A stretch of DNA of 64,000 nt from Anoplopoma fimbria (taxonomy: Eukaryota; Chordata; Actinopteri; Perciformes; Anoplopomatidae): assembly GCF_027596085.1 (NCBI RefSeq), contig NC_072458.1:17891884-17955883 (forward strand). The letters run 5' to 3'. This document shows positions 35,996-47,610 of the stretch, one piece after another; position 1 is the stretch's first letter, and the number at the start of each line of letters is the position of its first letter. Made by a program: the position numbers and the translations under genes. The notes under the pieces were generated by a model that made no database searches, was not told where the DNA came from, and was given only the letters and a program-made list of their open reading frames with translations.

Positions 35996-38900
35996 TTGCT
36001 GCCTGGACAAGATGGATTTTTGTGTGATCTGTCGATATCGCAAGAATCCAGCTGCCGATCAAGAAAGCATAGAGGAGGCATCTCTGAAACTTTGTGATGA
36101 ATGGAAATCCCCCAGTGATGTTTACCACTTTGTTCAATAAGGTAGAAAAGAAAAAGAGCTTTCAACAATGTTTCAGTCCTGCTGCTGGTTTCACATCTGA
36201 TGACTGAAAAACTAAACAAAGGGAAACCCATGAAGACAACCACAAGAAACCCCGGGCCAGGGTTTGGAGTATCTTCTCTTAGCCATCAGCAATGATGTAA
36301 TGCATGCTTCAAATTAATCTTATTAAAAGGATTAGGCTGCCGTTTTATCCATGTTTTTCTTATTGTCAACAAGTCCCATTAAAAGACCAAACCCAAATGA
36401 TGTGTTCGTTTCTCAACACTTTTTGATTTCCCCTCTCTACTGTCTGTGGCAATCCGCCCATTTGCTCTTATCAAACAAATAAATCTTTAAAATTACTCAA
36501 AGCAGTTTTTTATGCGTTCGTGGCGGACTTCTTTCAGATTTATCCACATTTGGTTGTCCAGTGAGAAGCAGAGTGGTTTACAGTTTGTGTGATTGAGTCA
36601 AAATAAATGTAACTCAGTGATGAGTCATTTGTCTAATATATTGGACAACAATGGAGCTCTATGGCACAAAGAAATTAGATACATCAGCCCTCAAATACAC
36701 ATGCTTATTGGTAGATAAATTCAGTGAGTATTTGGGTATTTTCATGGGATTTGCTGACATGAAATATATAGAATATCATCAGCTGTATCCTTTAACTCCA
36801 ATGAACATACAAGTACAACCTTCCCTAAATTTGAACCCATAAGATGTGGTAAGTCTCACAATTCAAGTACTTTGTCTCCAATTCATAACATGTTAGCTAC
36901 AGTATTGATCATATTACCCGCAGCGGTTAAACTTGTTCATCCATATAACTGAGTACTGCAGTTCAATGCCAGCACGGCTGCAGTTTGTCTCCATTCCTTC
37001 TGGCATTACATAGATTTTAGGTTTTACGAGCTGCTGACAGCAATGAACGCTTTAGTATACTGCATGTGAATGTCTACATGACAACCAGCATGATAGGCTA
37101 CACAAAAATACATAACAGATGTTAAGATATAGATCGACAACATCCCTGAAATTGTGCGGCCTGGATGGTAATCCACAAGGAGAACGCAACTGGTGTACCA
37201 CATTAGCATAACCCACCTACCAGCTCTTTCCCCCACCTCTCCATGTGGTATCAATATTCTACGCAGATGATCACATGCCTTCTTAGCCCAATTCACCCCA
37301 TCACTCGGAGTGCACCACAGAGCCACACAGACAGGGGCAGAAAAGTGAAGATGAAGGCTTTTACAGCTCCTCTCCCTCCGTTTCCATGAATAATTCAACC
37401 ACATCCAAGCCTGAGAGCATTTTTCAACTTTCCCTGAAGCATGAAAATACAGCGCAGCTCCACACAGACTGCCAGGGGGTTCATAAGCTCCTCACACCTA
37501 ACATAAATCCACTCACGATTATCACAGGATCACATTAGGGCCACACAACTAGAGGGTTTGCTCAAGGCACCGGCACAGGTAGTGTGTAAACCCGCACAGG
37601 GCCCTGTGTTATCCGTTTTGTAGAAATCCTGCACTGAATCAGGGAATATGGATTTAGAGACATAATTAGAAAGTGATGTGGAAAACCAAAGGAGATACTT
37701 CCCGTGATACAGATAAAAAAAAGAACCTCCTCATTTAATACTCGCAAAATGTAATGGGAAGAAAGCTGCGTGTGTTTTTTTGGGCGGAAGACACATCAAA
37801 TCATTTAAATTCTAGAAACAATCAACAGGTGTTTTACAAAGACCACTCTCTTTTTCAATCAAACGTAATGCTTCTCAGTAAAGAATGGCATATTTCTGCA
37901 TTATTTTAGATTCAGAATCTGACAAACATTTGGTGTTGTTTGTCTCACCAACATTCGTAACAAAACGCCTTTTGTCTAAAGCACTATGTCAAAGTGTGAT
38001 GATCAGAGATGTCATCTGTTGTTTGTCTGCTGGTCTGAACTGACAAACACACCTCCCCCTCCAGCTTTTACAATGTGATTGGCTGCTGTGACGTTGATTC
38101 AAAGTATAGCTGTTCAGTTAAAAATTGTTGGTGATCAAGTCAAAGTCACTAGATTATTGACTTGAAATAAAAAGTATAATTAATCAAAAAAATATATAGA
38201 AAATAAATGTTTTTTTCTTTAACAAAGAAGCCAAAGTTCTACAATGCTACATGTTAAACATAAGTAGCAGTATAAAACATTGCAAAAATAGAATCCAAGC
38301 TAAAACTGGCCAATTTTGATTACAATCAGGAATAATCTGGTCAAGGAATAAGCAATTACATCTCACGGTTTTCTCTTCATTGCGCCACCGACACGTTTTG
38401 TTTTTTAACCAAAATAGTACTGAGGTTTGATTCTTGAATTAAGGACTAAAAAGAATTAGACTAAGACCTGATCTGGGTACCGTTCAGCAGATCCCTACAT
38501 GGCCACACAGTTAATATCCAACAAGGAATGAAAGCTAAAAAAGGAGTGAGACTCACCTGTAGTGGTGTCAATGGTTCATTATCACAATCCAGTCACATAG
38601 AAGAAAGAGAAAGAATACATTAGTGTATTGCAATGTAGATCACAGCACATTAAACTCAGTAAGTCAATATGTCTCCAACGCAGAAACTTATTCAATTGAA
38701 AACTTTGAAAACTCTGGAAAGTTATTCGTATCCAAGGAAGGATCAACGCCAGACTGCACAGACTTATCCAGTTTAAGTGGTCTGAGTATATTTCAATTAG
38801 TGGAAGGTTTAACTTTAAGCCCTTCTTTCAACTCTAGGTTTGTTCAAAAATAACACACTGAATAGATGAAATATTTGTGTTGAAATGTCACTGGGGATAG

Positions 38901-39189
38901 CCTGCTGAAACGAAGGATTGAGAAAGACGTGTATGTCAGCATAAAGGTGGCAATATTATCTGCTGTCAGCAACACAGGTCAAACTCTGTCGGATCCACAC
39001 GGGAAATGACAGGAAACTACACCAGTGACTTGTTCCTGTTCTTCAGTCATATATGATTCAATGCTTAACGACTGACAATCCATGTGGGGCTTTCCTGCAC
39101 AGAACATGGTTTTAAAGAATCAACGCTTAATCTCAGCATCCCCCAAAAACATTTGATAAGGACATAGAAAAATAATTAAAATACAATGT
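35996..39189. other. Non-coding stretch
   Basis: No exon or named repeat. The 126-codon minus-strand frame at 37024-37404 was examined and has no domain or codon pattern that supports it. Confidence 0.5.
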
Positions 39190-39450
39190 CAAAAGGCACC
39201 GAGGCGGTCTAGTTGGAGCCATAACACAACTGCGCGTCTGTGAAGGGGGGAAATCAGGTGCATCAGGTAAATATTCAAAGCAGGCGAGATGGATGACGCA
39301 AATAGATTCAATTACAGTTATCTGCCAAATGATGTAGATGCCAAGAACAACAACAATGTTGGAAGAGTCACTTAAGCTCAGTTTGTGCTGTGATTAGCTG
39401 CACAGATTGTTAGTGACTTCAAATCAACAGAAAAGATCCCTAGCTGGGGG
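39190..39450. other. Candidate conserved non-coding sequence
   Basis: Repeat-free block with ATGGATGACGCAAATAG (CRE/AP-1-like), TTCAATTACAGTTATC, AACAACAACAATG (Sox-like) and TGTGATTAGCTGCAC. Evidence is motif content only. Confidence 0.22.
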
Positions 39451-39705
39451 TTTCCTGCTGTTTTTAATAAAATTTCAATTCTGCCATATCCTTAGAGTTG
39501 ACATTCCGTCCAAAATTGCGGTACCTGCATCAGTCATATGCAAGTGATTTGTATTTCTTCTTGGTTTTTTCTCTTATTATTCTCCCGGATCCACAATTAT
39601 GGAGCAAGTAGCGGATATTACTAATGAAAACTTGGAGAATAACCATCAGATAAACTGACCATTCATTAGAAAATACAGATGGCTTGTATCGTACCATTCA
39701 CTAAA

Positions 39706-39866
39706 AGGGATAGTTCAACATTTTGGGGAAATACGCTTGTTGCCTTTGAGAGTACAGAGCTGGAATCAGGACGTGGTTAGCCTAGTTTAGCATGAAAACT
39801 GGAAGCAGGGGGAACCAGCTATCCTGGCTATGTCCAATGTTCAAAATAAACCTATACCTGTAAAGG
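39706..39866 (+). mobile_element. Common short teleost interspersed repeat
   Basis: Begins GGGATAGTTCAACATTTTGGG and continues AAATACGCTTGTT, GGTTAGCCTAGTTTAGCAT, GAAAACTGGAAGCAGGGGGAAC, CAGCTATCCTGGCTATGTCC. I recognise this order from many fish introns and 3' untranslated regions. Non-coding; class uncertain (short DNA transposon or SINE-like). Confidence 0.72.
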
Positions 39867-40762
39867 TCATTTGTTATTTTGTTTGTTTAATCTATACACA
39901 AAGAAAATTTTATAATTACGTGCAATATTTTTTTTTGATGGTGTTCTCATAGTGCCAAAGGCTTCACTTATTGTGAGTCTAGGAATATACACATATAGTA
40001 GTAGTATTAGTAGGGCTGTCATATACATATAATTATATGGGCTGTTAAACATAATACTGACACTTCAAAAACTCGTAAAAAATACATAAAAAAAACCAGA
40101 TTACTCACATTTGTGTTTTATCATTGAAACAATAACTTGAAAAGTAAAAGTAACAGTGTTCCTGCTACCAAGGCTAGAAGAGGATTAGACTACTAAAAAG
40201 AAGATTAGAGATAGTGTAGGCTTCTTAATGCGCAGCACATTAAGCTTATCACTGTCTCGTCATCAAGGCCTACTGGGAAAACTCTCCACTCACACAATAC
40301 TATGTTGTCACACTGTTGCCTCAGCCTGTATAAAGGATATTCTATTCATTTGGTTGACGTAATGTTTTCCAAGGCTATAATCATGGAAGACTGTATTCAT
40401 GAGTGCCATGGAATACACAAAGCTAATAAGTTCAGCATTTCCATGAGTTGTTCTTCTGCTTTGTAATTTAGTATTTAGGCTTTTTGAAGTTATTTCCACA
40501 TTCCGGTTTGGTTTTGCACCACAAGGCCACCACAGCTAACGGCTTACGGTTGAAGAGCTCAGGTCAAGGCGTTTCTCAGAAAGCAACAGGCGTGTTCAAG
40601 AGGAAAAAAGGATAAATAGCAGACAAAAAAAAAAAAATTAAAGGTCAATGTGGTGTAAGACAACAGCTACAGCTTTTACTTAAAAACCTGTGAGCAGGCA
40701 CCCTGCCTGTCTTTTATATTGGAAGAACACTAAGTCTGGCTGCCACACTTTTATTTGTGAGC
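39867..40762. other. Non-coding stretch
   Basis: AT-rich, with a TAGTAGTAGTATTAGTAGGG patch at about 39997-40015 and an A13 run at 40625-40637. No exon. Confidence 0.5.
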
Positions 40763-40852
<90 letters not shown>

Positions 40853-40874
40853 GCGTGTGCGTGTGCGTGTGTGT
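40763..40874 (+). repeat. (GT)n microsatellite with GTGTGC 3' variant
   Basis: About 80 bp of pure GT is followed by four GTGTGC hexamer units (about 40845-40868). The CpG steps in the hexamers mark an internal sub-array that has expanded separately. Confidence 0.99.
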
Positions 40875-42326
40875 TTCTGGGAACTGCCGCACAGTTTGCT
40901 CTCCTCACTGAACTTTAAATTTGTATGCTGCACAGTAACCTCTGTGATCAACAGCAGTCTTTTCCAATCCACAGGGGTCCCTCTTAGAGAAATGTCAAAG
41001 AACTTTTTCTTTCTTTTTAAACCAAAACACAACACACATTAGTTCCAGGCTGTTTTGCCACAATGCCAATTAAAAACGGTCAACCTGGGAGGCTAAGTAA
41101 GTTTAGAGTTCACTGCTAAACTGCCAAATAAGACTGAAGCCGCAGTCACAGTCAATACTTTGAATCTTTGTTAGCTGTTCGCTCATTTAAATCACTGCTG
41201 TACGCCGGTTTTTGCAGCGAGCTCCAATGCATTTAATACTTAATAAATAAATGAATAAATAAGACATTATGAAATAAATACTATAAATAGACTGTAAAAT
41301 ATCGAATGAACTAATAAACCAAACCAAAAAATCTATTAATTATGAAATGTTCTCCGCTTACAAGTATAGGAGTTTCATATTATACATGGGTGTTGTGGTG
41401 AACGAGTCAGGTGCGCTGTATTGCCTTCACTTATGGAGTAACAATGCATGCATTTCTGTATGCGTTTCCCATGAAACACAGCCAAAAACCCCATCTATCT
41501 GATCCATCCACTCCCAATAATACATCTGAGCATCTACAGTGTGCTGAGAACACAAAAGCATTAATGGGCTTTGATACAGCCCTTTTTTATAAAAACCACT
41601 TGCATCAGAGAGCAGAGCCAATCACACCCCGTGCAAACAAACCTCACGCAAAGCTTTTTCTAACACTTTCCCAGCAAACCAATAAATATTTGCTGAAGAT
41701 CCAAATGTTTGAATTTTAAAACCAAAACAGATTGCCATTTAAGCTCAGATTTTTTTTACTTTCCACACCAAAACAGATTTAACTGCAGTGTTTAGCCGAC
41801 GTTAATCTACAATACGCTTAGGACTAATTGCGGTAAAAAAAGGTTAAAGGTACGAAAAAAAAATCAGCTTTAGTCTCAATCCAACATTAAGAGCAGTTGG
41901 AGGGCTGTGGCAGAAGCACTAAAGCCGTTTGTTTACTTCTCAGCCATTTCCTCCAAATCAGGGCGAAGCATCTGATTACTTAGATGTCTGAATCTAATTA
42001 GCCAAATGTGTCTCTCTCTGAAAATCCCACTGCGAAGGCACAAAACTGGGATTTCTCTCCGAAAACCTTTCAACAATGGGAATCCCCATGTCCCATCCTC
42101 TCACAACAAACACATACCATCTTGTAAATCCATTTCCAAGGTGTCGAGTACAACACATTGACTGCAGACTTCCTCTGCAGCCGTGCACACGCACTTTTCT
42201 TTTTCCACTAAAATCCTCCAGTTGACAAGTAAAGATAAAGTCTGCAAAAAATAACCACTCAGAACTCAGTGTTTTGCAGGATTCTTTTTGCTCTTGGAGT
42301 GATTTTAACTTGAACCGACAACCATG
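40875..42326. other. Non-coding stretch
   Basis: An AATA-rich patch occurs at 41238-41280. The 102-codon frame at 41411-41719 lacks recognisable features. Confidence 0.5.
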
Positions 42327-42418
<92 letters not shown>

Positions 42419-42419
42419 C
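42327..42419 (+). repeat. (CA)n microsatellite, about 93 bp
   Basis: CA units with a CG step at each end (42329, 42411). Confidence 0.99.
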
Positions 42420-43382
42420 TCATGTACTAGAGACTGACATATGGTATAGGGAACAAGAAAAAGAAAAAAAGAAGTGACACAGGAAGAGAAAGCAGAATGA
42501 CGGATGAGTCAAGTACACCTCATGGCAAAAGAAATGCAAGAAATCTTGGCCAACCTGTGTTCTTCTGCACAAACATACATACAGATCCATAGAGAGTCGA
42601 CATGACGCCAAAGAAAAAAAAGAAAACAAGGCAGTTTTGTCTTAAAGTGTGTAGCATCCAGGGCACAGTCTGACAGCTTCCTCTCTGCCTAGCTATCTGT
42701 TTTACTTCCTTCTGTCGAAGTGTCTGGCTCTGTGATATGCTGAGAGAGGGGAGAGGAGGAGGAAGAAGGAGTGTGACTGGAAAGAATATGGCTGCATGGT
42801 TGTTTATCACAGTCATTTATCAAACTAGTCCATGGCTGATATAAAACTTGGCCAACATAGATAAATAAATAGCTAGAGAACATTATTAATCCTAATTGCA
42901 AGAGTTAAATCAGCCTAGTCACATATGAAAACAAAATAAGGGCAGAAAAAAAACTTAAAATAATTTTGTACGTATGTTTTTAACCATCTGTATATTATTC
43001 GATAGAGAGCTTCAGTTGTGTAAAAACAAAAATGCAGAGTAGAACAAAAATAAAATGTTAATTTTCATTGATTTTTGTCACTTTTTTTTCTTATGGGATG
43101 TATATATTTAGCGGTATACTGTAGAGACGGTGGTTGCTATGTCACCATGGATGTACAGACAACGACTACCGTAGTACTTTTGATACAGACGAAAACGTTT
43201 AAACAGGTAAGACCTTAACTTCAGTATAAGGAGCGTCTCTTTATCTGTGATTTTATAAGTAGGTTTATTGACATTTATGGACAGTGGAGATATGGCTCAT
43301 CAATCATCATTGAGTCCAGCAACATGTGTTTGATGTTCCGCATTTATTATTTTATGACTGGAAGAAGAAAGCTAAAGGTGGT
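42420..43382. other. Non-coding stretch
   Basis: Purine-rich GAGGAGGAGGAAGAAGG patch at 42750-42770. A GTCACCATGGATG at 43142-43154 resembles a start context but its frame closes quickly. Nothing called. Confidence 0.45.
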
Positions 43383-43710
43383 AGCCTTCCTCGTAGCACT
43401 TATTGCACTCGTATTAGTTGCTGCACTTATTGAATTTGTATTTGTTTACTGCACTTATCCTATTCGTAGTAGTTTGTAGCACTTACTATATTCGGATTAG
43501 TCTGTTGCAATTATTGTTTTCGTAGTAATTTGCCTCTGCACTATACTTTTGCTCTGGCTTATGCTTTGAGATGCTTGTTTAAGAAAGGAGATGCACTTAT
43601 GACTTCTGGTGACTAGTAGTTCTCTTGAATACCTATGTTGAATACACTTCCTGTAAGTCGCTTTGGATAAAAGCGTCTGCTAAATGACTGTAATGTAATG
43701 TAATGTAATG
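43383..43710 (+). mobile_element. L2-clade LINE 3' end, copy 1
   Basis: The 3' untranslated region consists of degenerate units of about 31 bp with the core GCACTTATTNNATTCGTAGTA, then ATGCTTGTTTAAGAAAGGAG, then a terminal CGCTTTGGATAAAAGCG stem-loop followed by TCTGCTAAATGACTG and (TAATG)n. A stem with a GGATA loop and TGTAA tail repeats is the recognition structure described for the eel LINE UnaL2. Copy 2 lies at 59292-59730 on the opposite strand. Only the 3' end remains here. Confidence 0.82.
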
Positions 43711-45029
43711 GTAAAACTTCACAAAATACACTTGTGATACAACAAAGTATAATATTTGTGCAAGAATATGTCCATGCCAGATGTCCATCGATATATACAT
43801 ATTATATATATTCTGTACAAAAGTTTAGACTGCATGTGGTGTAACAGTGAAGTCTCAGGTGGTTACCTCTTAAAATTGAAGTCAATCCTTAAAGGTCTTA
43901 AACTTTGTGTCTCTACTTCTCACCTGATTTATTTCCTCAGTAAACATTGTGAACATGAGTTTATGGTCTCTATAAAGAGTCAAGTTTTCGTAAATTATGC
44001 GTTGTTTGGTATGGGACTTCTATAAACTCCATGTTTATTTCTAACAACTTCAACCCTTTCAAAGTATGTTTCAGTTCATACAAGTTGATTGGAACGTTTT
44101 TGGTTGCCTAAAATGTCTCATTCATGTTTGGTTGTACTTTGTTGTAGCTCCACCTACTTGGCTCACTACTGGGGACTTTTTTTCTGTAACATTAAATTGT
44201 TCATGGAAAGATAAATTCACTGTTTCTTTTTATTACTTGAAAATAGCATGCCAAGAATCAGAACCAGGAGTGAGTATAACCAGAATAATTAAGTGTTACT
44301 GGAATTAAAATCCAAAATGGAAACAATAATTGCCCATAATGAATCATTTTTGTCTCTTGTTCTTTTCTCTAAAATCTCAAATTCTGTGTTTATTTTCCTT
44401 AATTCTCAAAGCCTTTCATAGCTGTGTTTCTAAACTCTGGTTCTCTTTCAACATCTGGACTACGTGCAGGAAGAACAACTGCAATGGCGGTAAATTAAAA
44501 TGCATTTGAAAAATATATTTTGTTGAGCAACTCAGACTTAAAGCTTTTAAATTGAGCTTGTGGGATATTTCTCTGCCCAAGCAACTATTTTTAACGATTG
44601 ACCCAATCAGTTTTTGTGCTTAGATTCTCTTTTTGAAAGATGTACACACGACCTGTTGCAGATTAGAAGGTTAACCACCTCACAATATGACCCTTCTGTA
44701 TTTATATCATTTATATAGTGTCCAGAACTATTTCCACGTCTTGCAGCCAGGCCGCAAAAACCTCTTGAAGTAATAATTCATGCCAGAAGTAACATCTTGA
44801 TATTTTTTCATTTAGGTTTGTAGGTTTTGTATAGATACTGTCAGCAGCTTGGCTCCTTACAAAAAGAGGAAAGCCAGATCAACGGCTTTTTATCACAGTA
44901 AGAACACACCTTTGATAATTTTAACACATTAAATCTCTCTTTCAAACACCCATTCAAGCCTGACAGATGGCTAAAGAAAAATATTTCAAGTCCAATCCAT
45001 TACACTTCATACTTGACTTCAAATCAACC
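43711..45029. other. Non-coding stretch around a repeat fragment
   Basis: Apart from the dispersed-repeat fragment at 43870-44035, no exon or named repeat is visible. Frames at 43756-44308 run through that repeat. Confidence 0.45.
43870..44035 (+). mobile_element. Fragment of the 'GGGGGCGACT' repeat family, core missing
   Basis: CTCTACTTCTCACCTGATTTATTTCCTCAG, AAACATTGTGAACATGAGTTTATGGTCTC and GTAAATTATG match phrases in the copy at 53205-53650. The part carrying the CTCF-like core is not present. Confidence 0.65.
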
Positions 45030-45310
45030 ATGTTTGGCTACCAAATATCTGACTGTTTAGCTGCTAAATGCTCCACTATGTTCACCAGATGCTAAATGCA
45101 TCTGTCTGTTATTAGTCTACCGTGGGCTTATCAGAGCTATCTCTGCTGCTGCTGCTGCTGGAAATTTGGTTGATGGAATCGGGAGAACTTTACTAAATGT
45201 TGTGATCTGTAAAACCAAAACAACAAGCTAAAAGATGCTAACACGCTCTGTAGAGCCGTGGTGAAATCCTTCCCTGTGAGTTTGTCACTATAAGTGATTA
45301 CACACAGTCA
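45030..45310 (+). repeat. Probable dispersed teleost repeat
   Basis: TTTAGCTGCTAAATGCTCCACTATGTTCACCAG and GGAAATTTGGTTGATGG follow a family I recall from many fish loci. It includes a (CTG)5 at 45142-45159. Ends are not defined. Confidence 0.45.
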
Positions 45311-45668
45311 TTTGATCCATTGAGAAAACCAAGAAATATTACTGAGTGCAGTTTTTACGAGTACTTTCTATGGTTAGCTCTTAGCTAACATTAGCTTAAT
45401 CCATTGCCTCCTGTAGAACATTAATGATAACCTCAACGTGATAGGTTAGAGTTAAATCTATGCGAGATTGCCAATATGAGCGCCATCTTTCACATCATAC
45501 TTCCTCATTTGACCCGTTTCAATAGAAACTTATTGATTAGAGCAGCTTCAAAGTTTTATTCAACTGCAACTGATAATATTGTCCGACTGCTGGTGTGGTC
45601 CTTTAAATAACTCAGCATGTCTGTGATTACACAATAAGCTTTTATTGCGAATGGCAACGACTACACCT

Positions 45669-45725
45669 TGCAAATTTCCCCGCTGCGGGACTAATAAAGG
45701 ATTATCTTATCTTATCTTATCTTAT
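45669..45725 (+). mobile_element. LINE 3' end with (TCTTA)n tail, second copy
   Basis: GCAAATTTCCCCGCTGCGGGACTAATAAAGGAT followed by four TCTTA units. Same family as 1775-1946. The short body suggests heavy 5' truncation. Confidence 0.8.
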
Positions 45726-46389
45726 GGAAACACCAACAAGCACTCAACATCTGGATAACACCTTTCACGCTGTGGAGCATGGAGGCAACTTCATGCTTTA
45801 GGAATGGATGTCTCTAGCAGTGACTGGGAGTCTGGTCAGGACTGAGAATATGAACTGAGCCGAATACATAAAAACCTGAGAAGAAAATATGGCATGAGTG
45901 GCCGAGGCAGCGGGCCAGGGCAAAGCTGGAGTGGCTTCAAGTTTGAGTATCCTTGAATGACCGAGCCATCGTTTAAACTTGAGTTAGAGATCACAGCTAA
46001 CCAACAATCCCCTCCAAGTCTGACGAACTTTAGAGGATCCCAAAGGATGAATCTGCTCAAATCTATGTTCAATCAGTTTTAATTAAAGTAGAAGGCAATG
46101 TGGAACAAAAAAGGGGGGGTTGTAAAAAAACTGGATGAAGCGAAGTAATATTTGGCATTTAACTGAAGCCCTTATCATTGGCGAGAGGCCACAGCTCAAG
46201 GACTCACACTGACTGTTTCTGGGTAACAGCCTGCAAGCTTTCTGATAAAAGAAAAGTCCTTCTAGTCAACTCCTGATCTTGAAACATGCTCCCAGAACTC
46301 AAGATACTAAATATAAGTAGGTCTTCCGATGTCACTTCATTGGCTTTGGGCTTTCTATCAAAAATAACACCTTACAGAATGTTTTTCTC
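45726..46389. other. Non-coding stretch
   Basis: No exon or repeat recognised. Confidence 0.5.
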
Positions 46390-46660
46390 CATTCAACGGC
46401 TCTTATGAAAGACCTCCAGTCAATATGGCTGGAATGTTAATTGATGTACTGTCACTCTTTCATGGGCACCCCGGCTGACTTTGACGCATGCGGCCGCTCG
46501 GATATGAAGGTCAGGGAAAATTAAAGAGTCTACTGCTTAATTTCAACGGAATGAAAGATGTATTCACTGAGCTTTTTTGTTCAAAGCCCTGGGGTGCAGA
46601 ATGACCATATGAATGAGCTTACATTGACATTATTAATATTTCTGCTTATTACCAGGTTCG
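46390..46660. other. Candidate conserved non-coding sequence
   Basis: Repeat-free block with GTTAATTGATGTA, GACGCATGCGGCCGC, CTGCTTAATTTCAAC and GACATTATTAATATT. Motif evidence only. Confidence 0.25.
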
Positions 46661-46976
46661 AGTTGTGTGTTTGTTCATGTATATGTCACATCCTGGCTTT
46701 CAGAATATGTAAATGAAACCCCTATACCGGTTTTGAGAGAATCTATTATGCTGTAGCTAAAGAAGTCAGAATGAATGGGTGTATTGCAATATATGGACAG
46801 CAGCGCAACAGGGACAAGTGGAAAATGTTTCTGACAGCTGCAGAGTACAGTATGCGCAGCCGGCCAAACATTACACCACCCGTCACAGTTGGTCAAGAGC
46901 CCTGCCACCTCGTCACTATCACATTTTCCACACTGAAGTAGCAGAACATGCCACTGAAATACTCCCTTGTTGACAA

Positions 46977-47610
46977 TACACTACTGTTGAAAAGTTTTGG
47001 AATCTGCAGTATAATTCAGACACTGAATCTATTATTATATTCGAAATAGTCTTTGCCCAAAAGGAAGAATTAATCTGCCATTTGGCGGATGCCCTCGCAT
47101 GCTTGCATGAAAGGGGAGAATAAGTGAGGACCTTGGATTTTGAATTGGTTTTCCAGTCCACAAACAGTTAGTTACCGTTCATGGTGCATTTGCTTCCATT
47201 TTTTTTCTTTGGGCCCCCAGAGGTTTAATTGAATAGGTTTGAACTGTGATTTGTCCAAAGTGTTCAGCAGATAACCCATCATTAAACTCCAACAGTGATA
47301 ACCATACACAACCCTTCATTTCTATTATGAAGATTTGAGAATTGTTTGATCCCAGCTTGTTCACAGTGTTGTGCCCTTGACACTAATACAGGAAGCTGTT
47401 CCTTTACATAAAACTGTACACATTTTGATGCCAAGCTTCCAACGACTGCTGATTTCCTTATATTCTTATTCAACCGTTGCTCAAAGGCATCTTTGTCTCT
47501 TTCTGCCCTTTCACTTGTTGGGCTGGTTGAACCGTTGTACAGCGGTTTGTTCTCCATGTACAATCAGGCTTTTGTAGCCGGCGATTCCAAACTTTTAATG
47601 ATAATGTATA
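46977..47610. mobile_element. Degraded Tc1/mariner-like non-autonomous element
   Basis: The left end TACACTACTGTTGAAAAGTTTTGGAATC (46977-47004) and the reverse complement of the right end (47583-47610, containing ATTAAAAGTTTGGAATC) resemble each other and the TACACTACCGTTCAAAAGTTTGG start of fish Tc1-like transposons. The inner 580 bp holds no recognisable transposase; a minus-strand frame (47282-47563) is lysine/arginine-rich but not a DDE or paired-like domain. Probably an old internally replaced or miniature element. Confidence 0.5.

Noticed and set aside
37024..37404. 126-codon minus-strand frame
   Set aside because: No recognisable motif, no neighbouring exon and ordinary composition; within chance expectation for 64 kb.
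45142..45159. CTG repeat as a potential expansion locus
   Set aside because: Only about five units, well inside the normal range, and inside a dispersed repeat.
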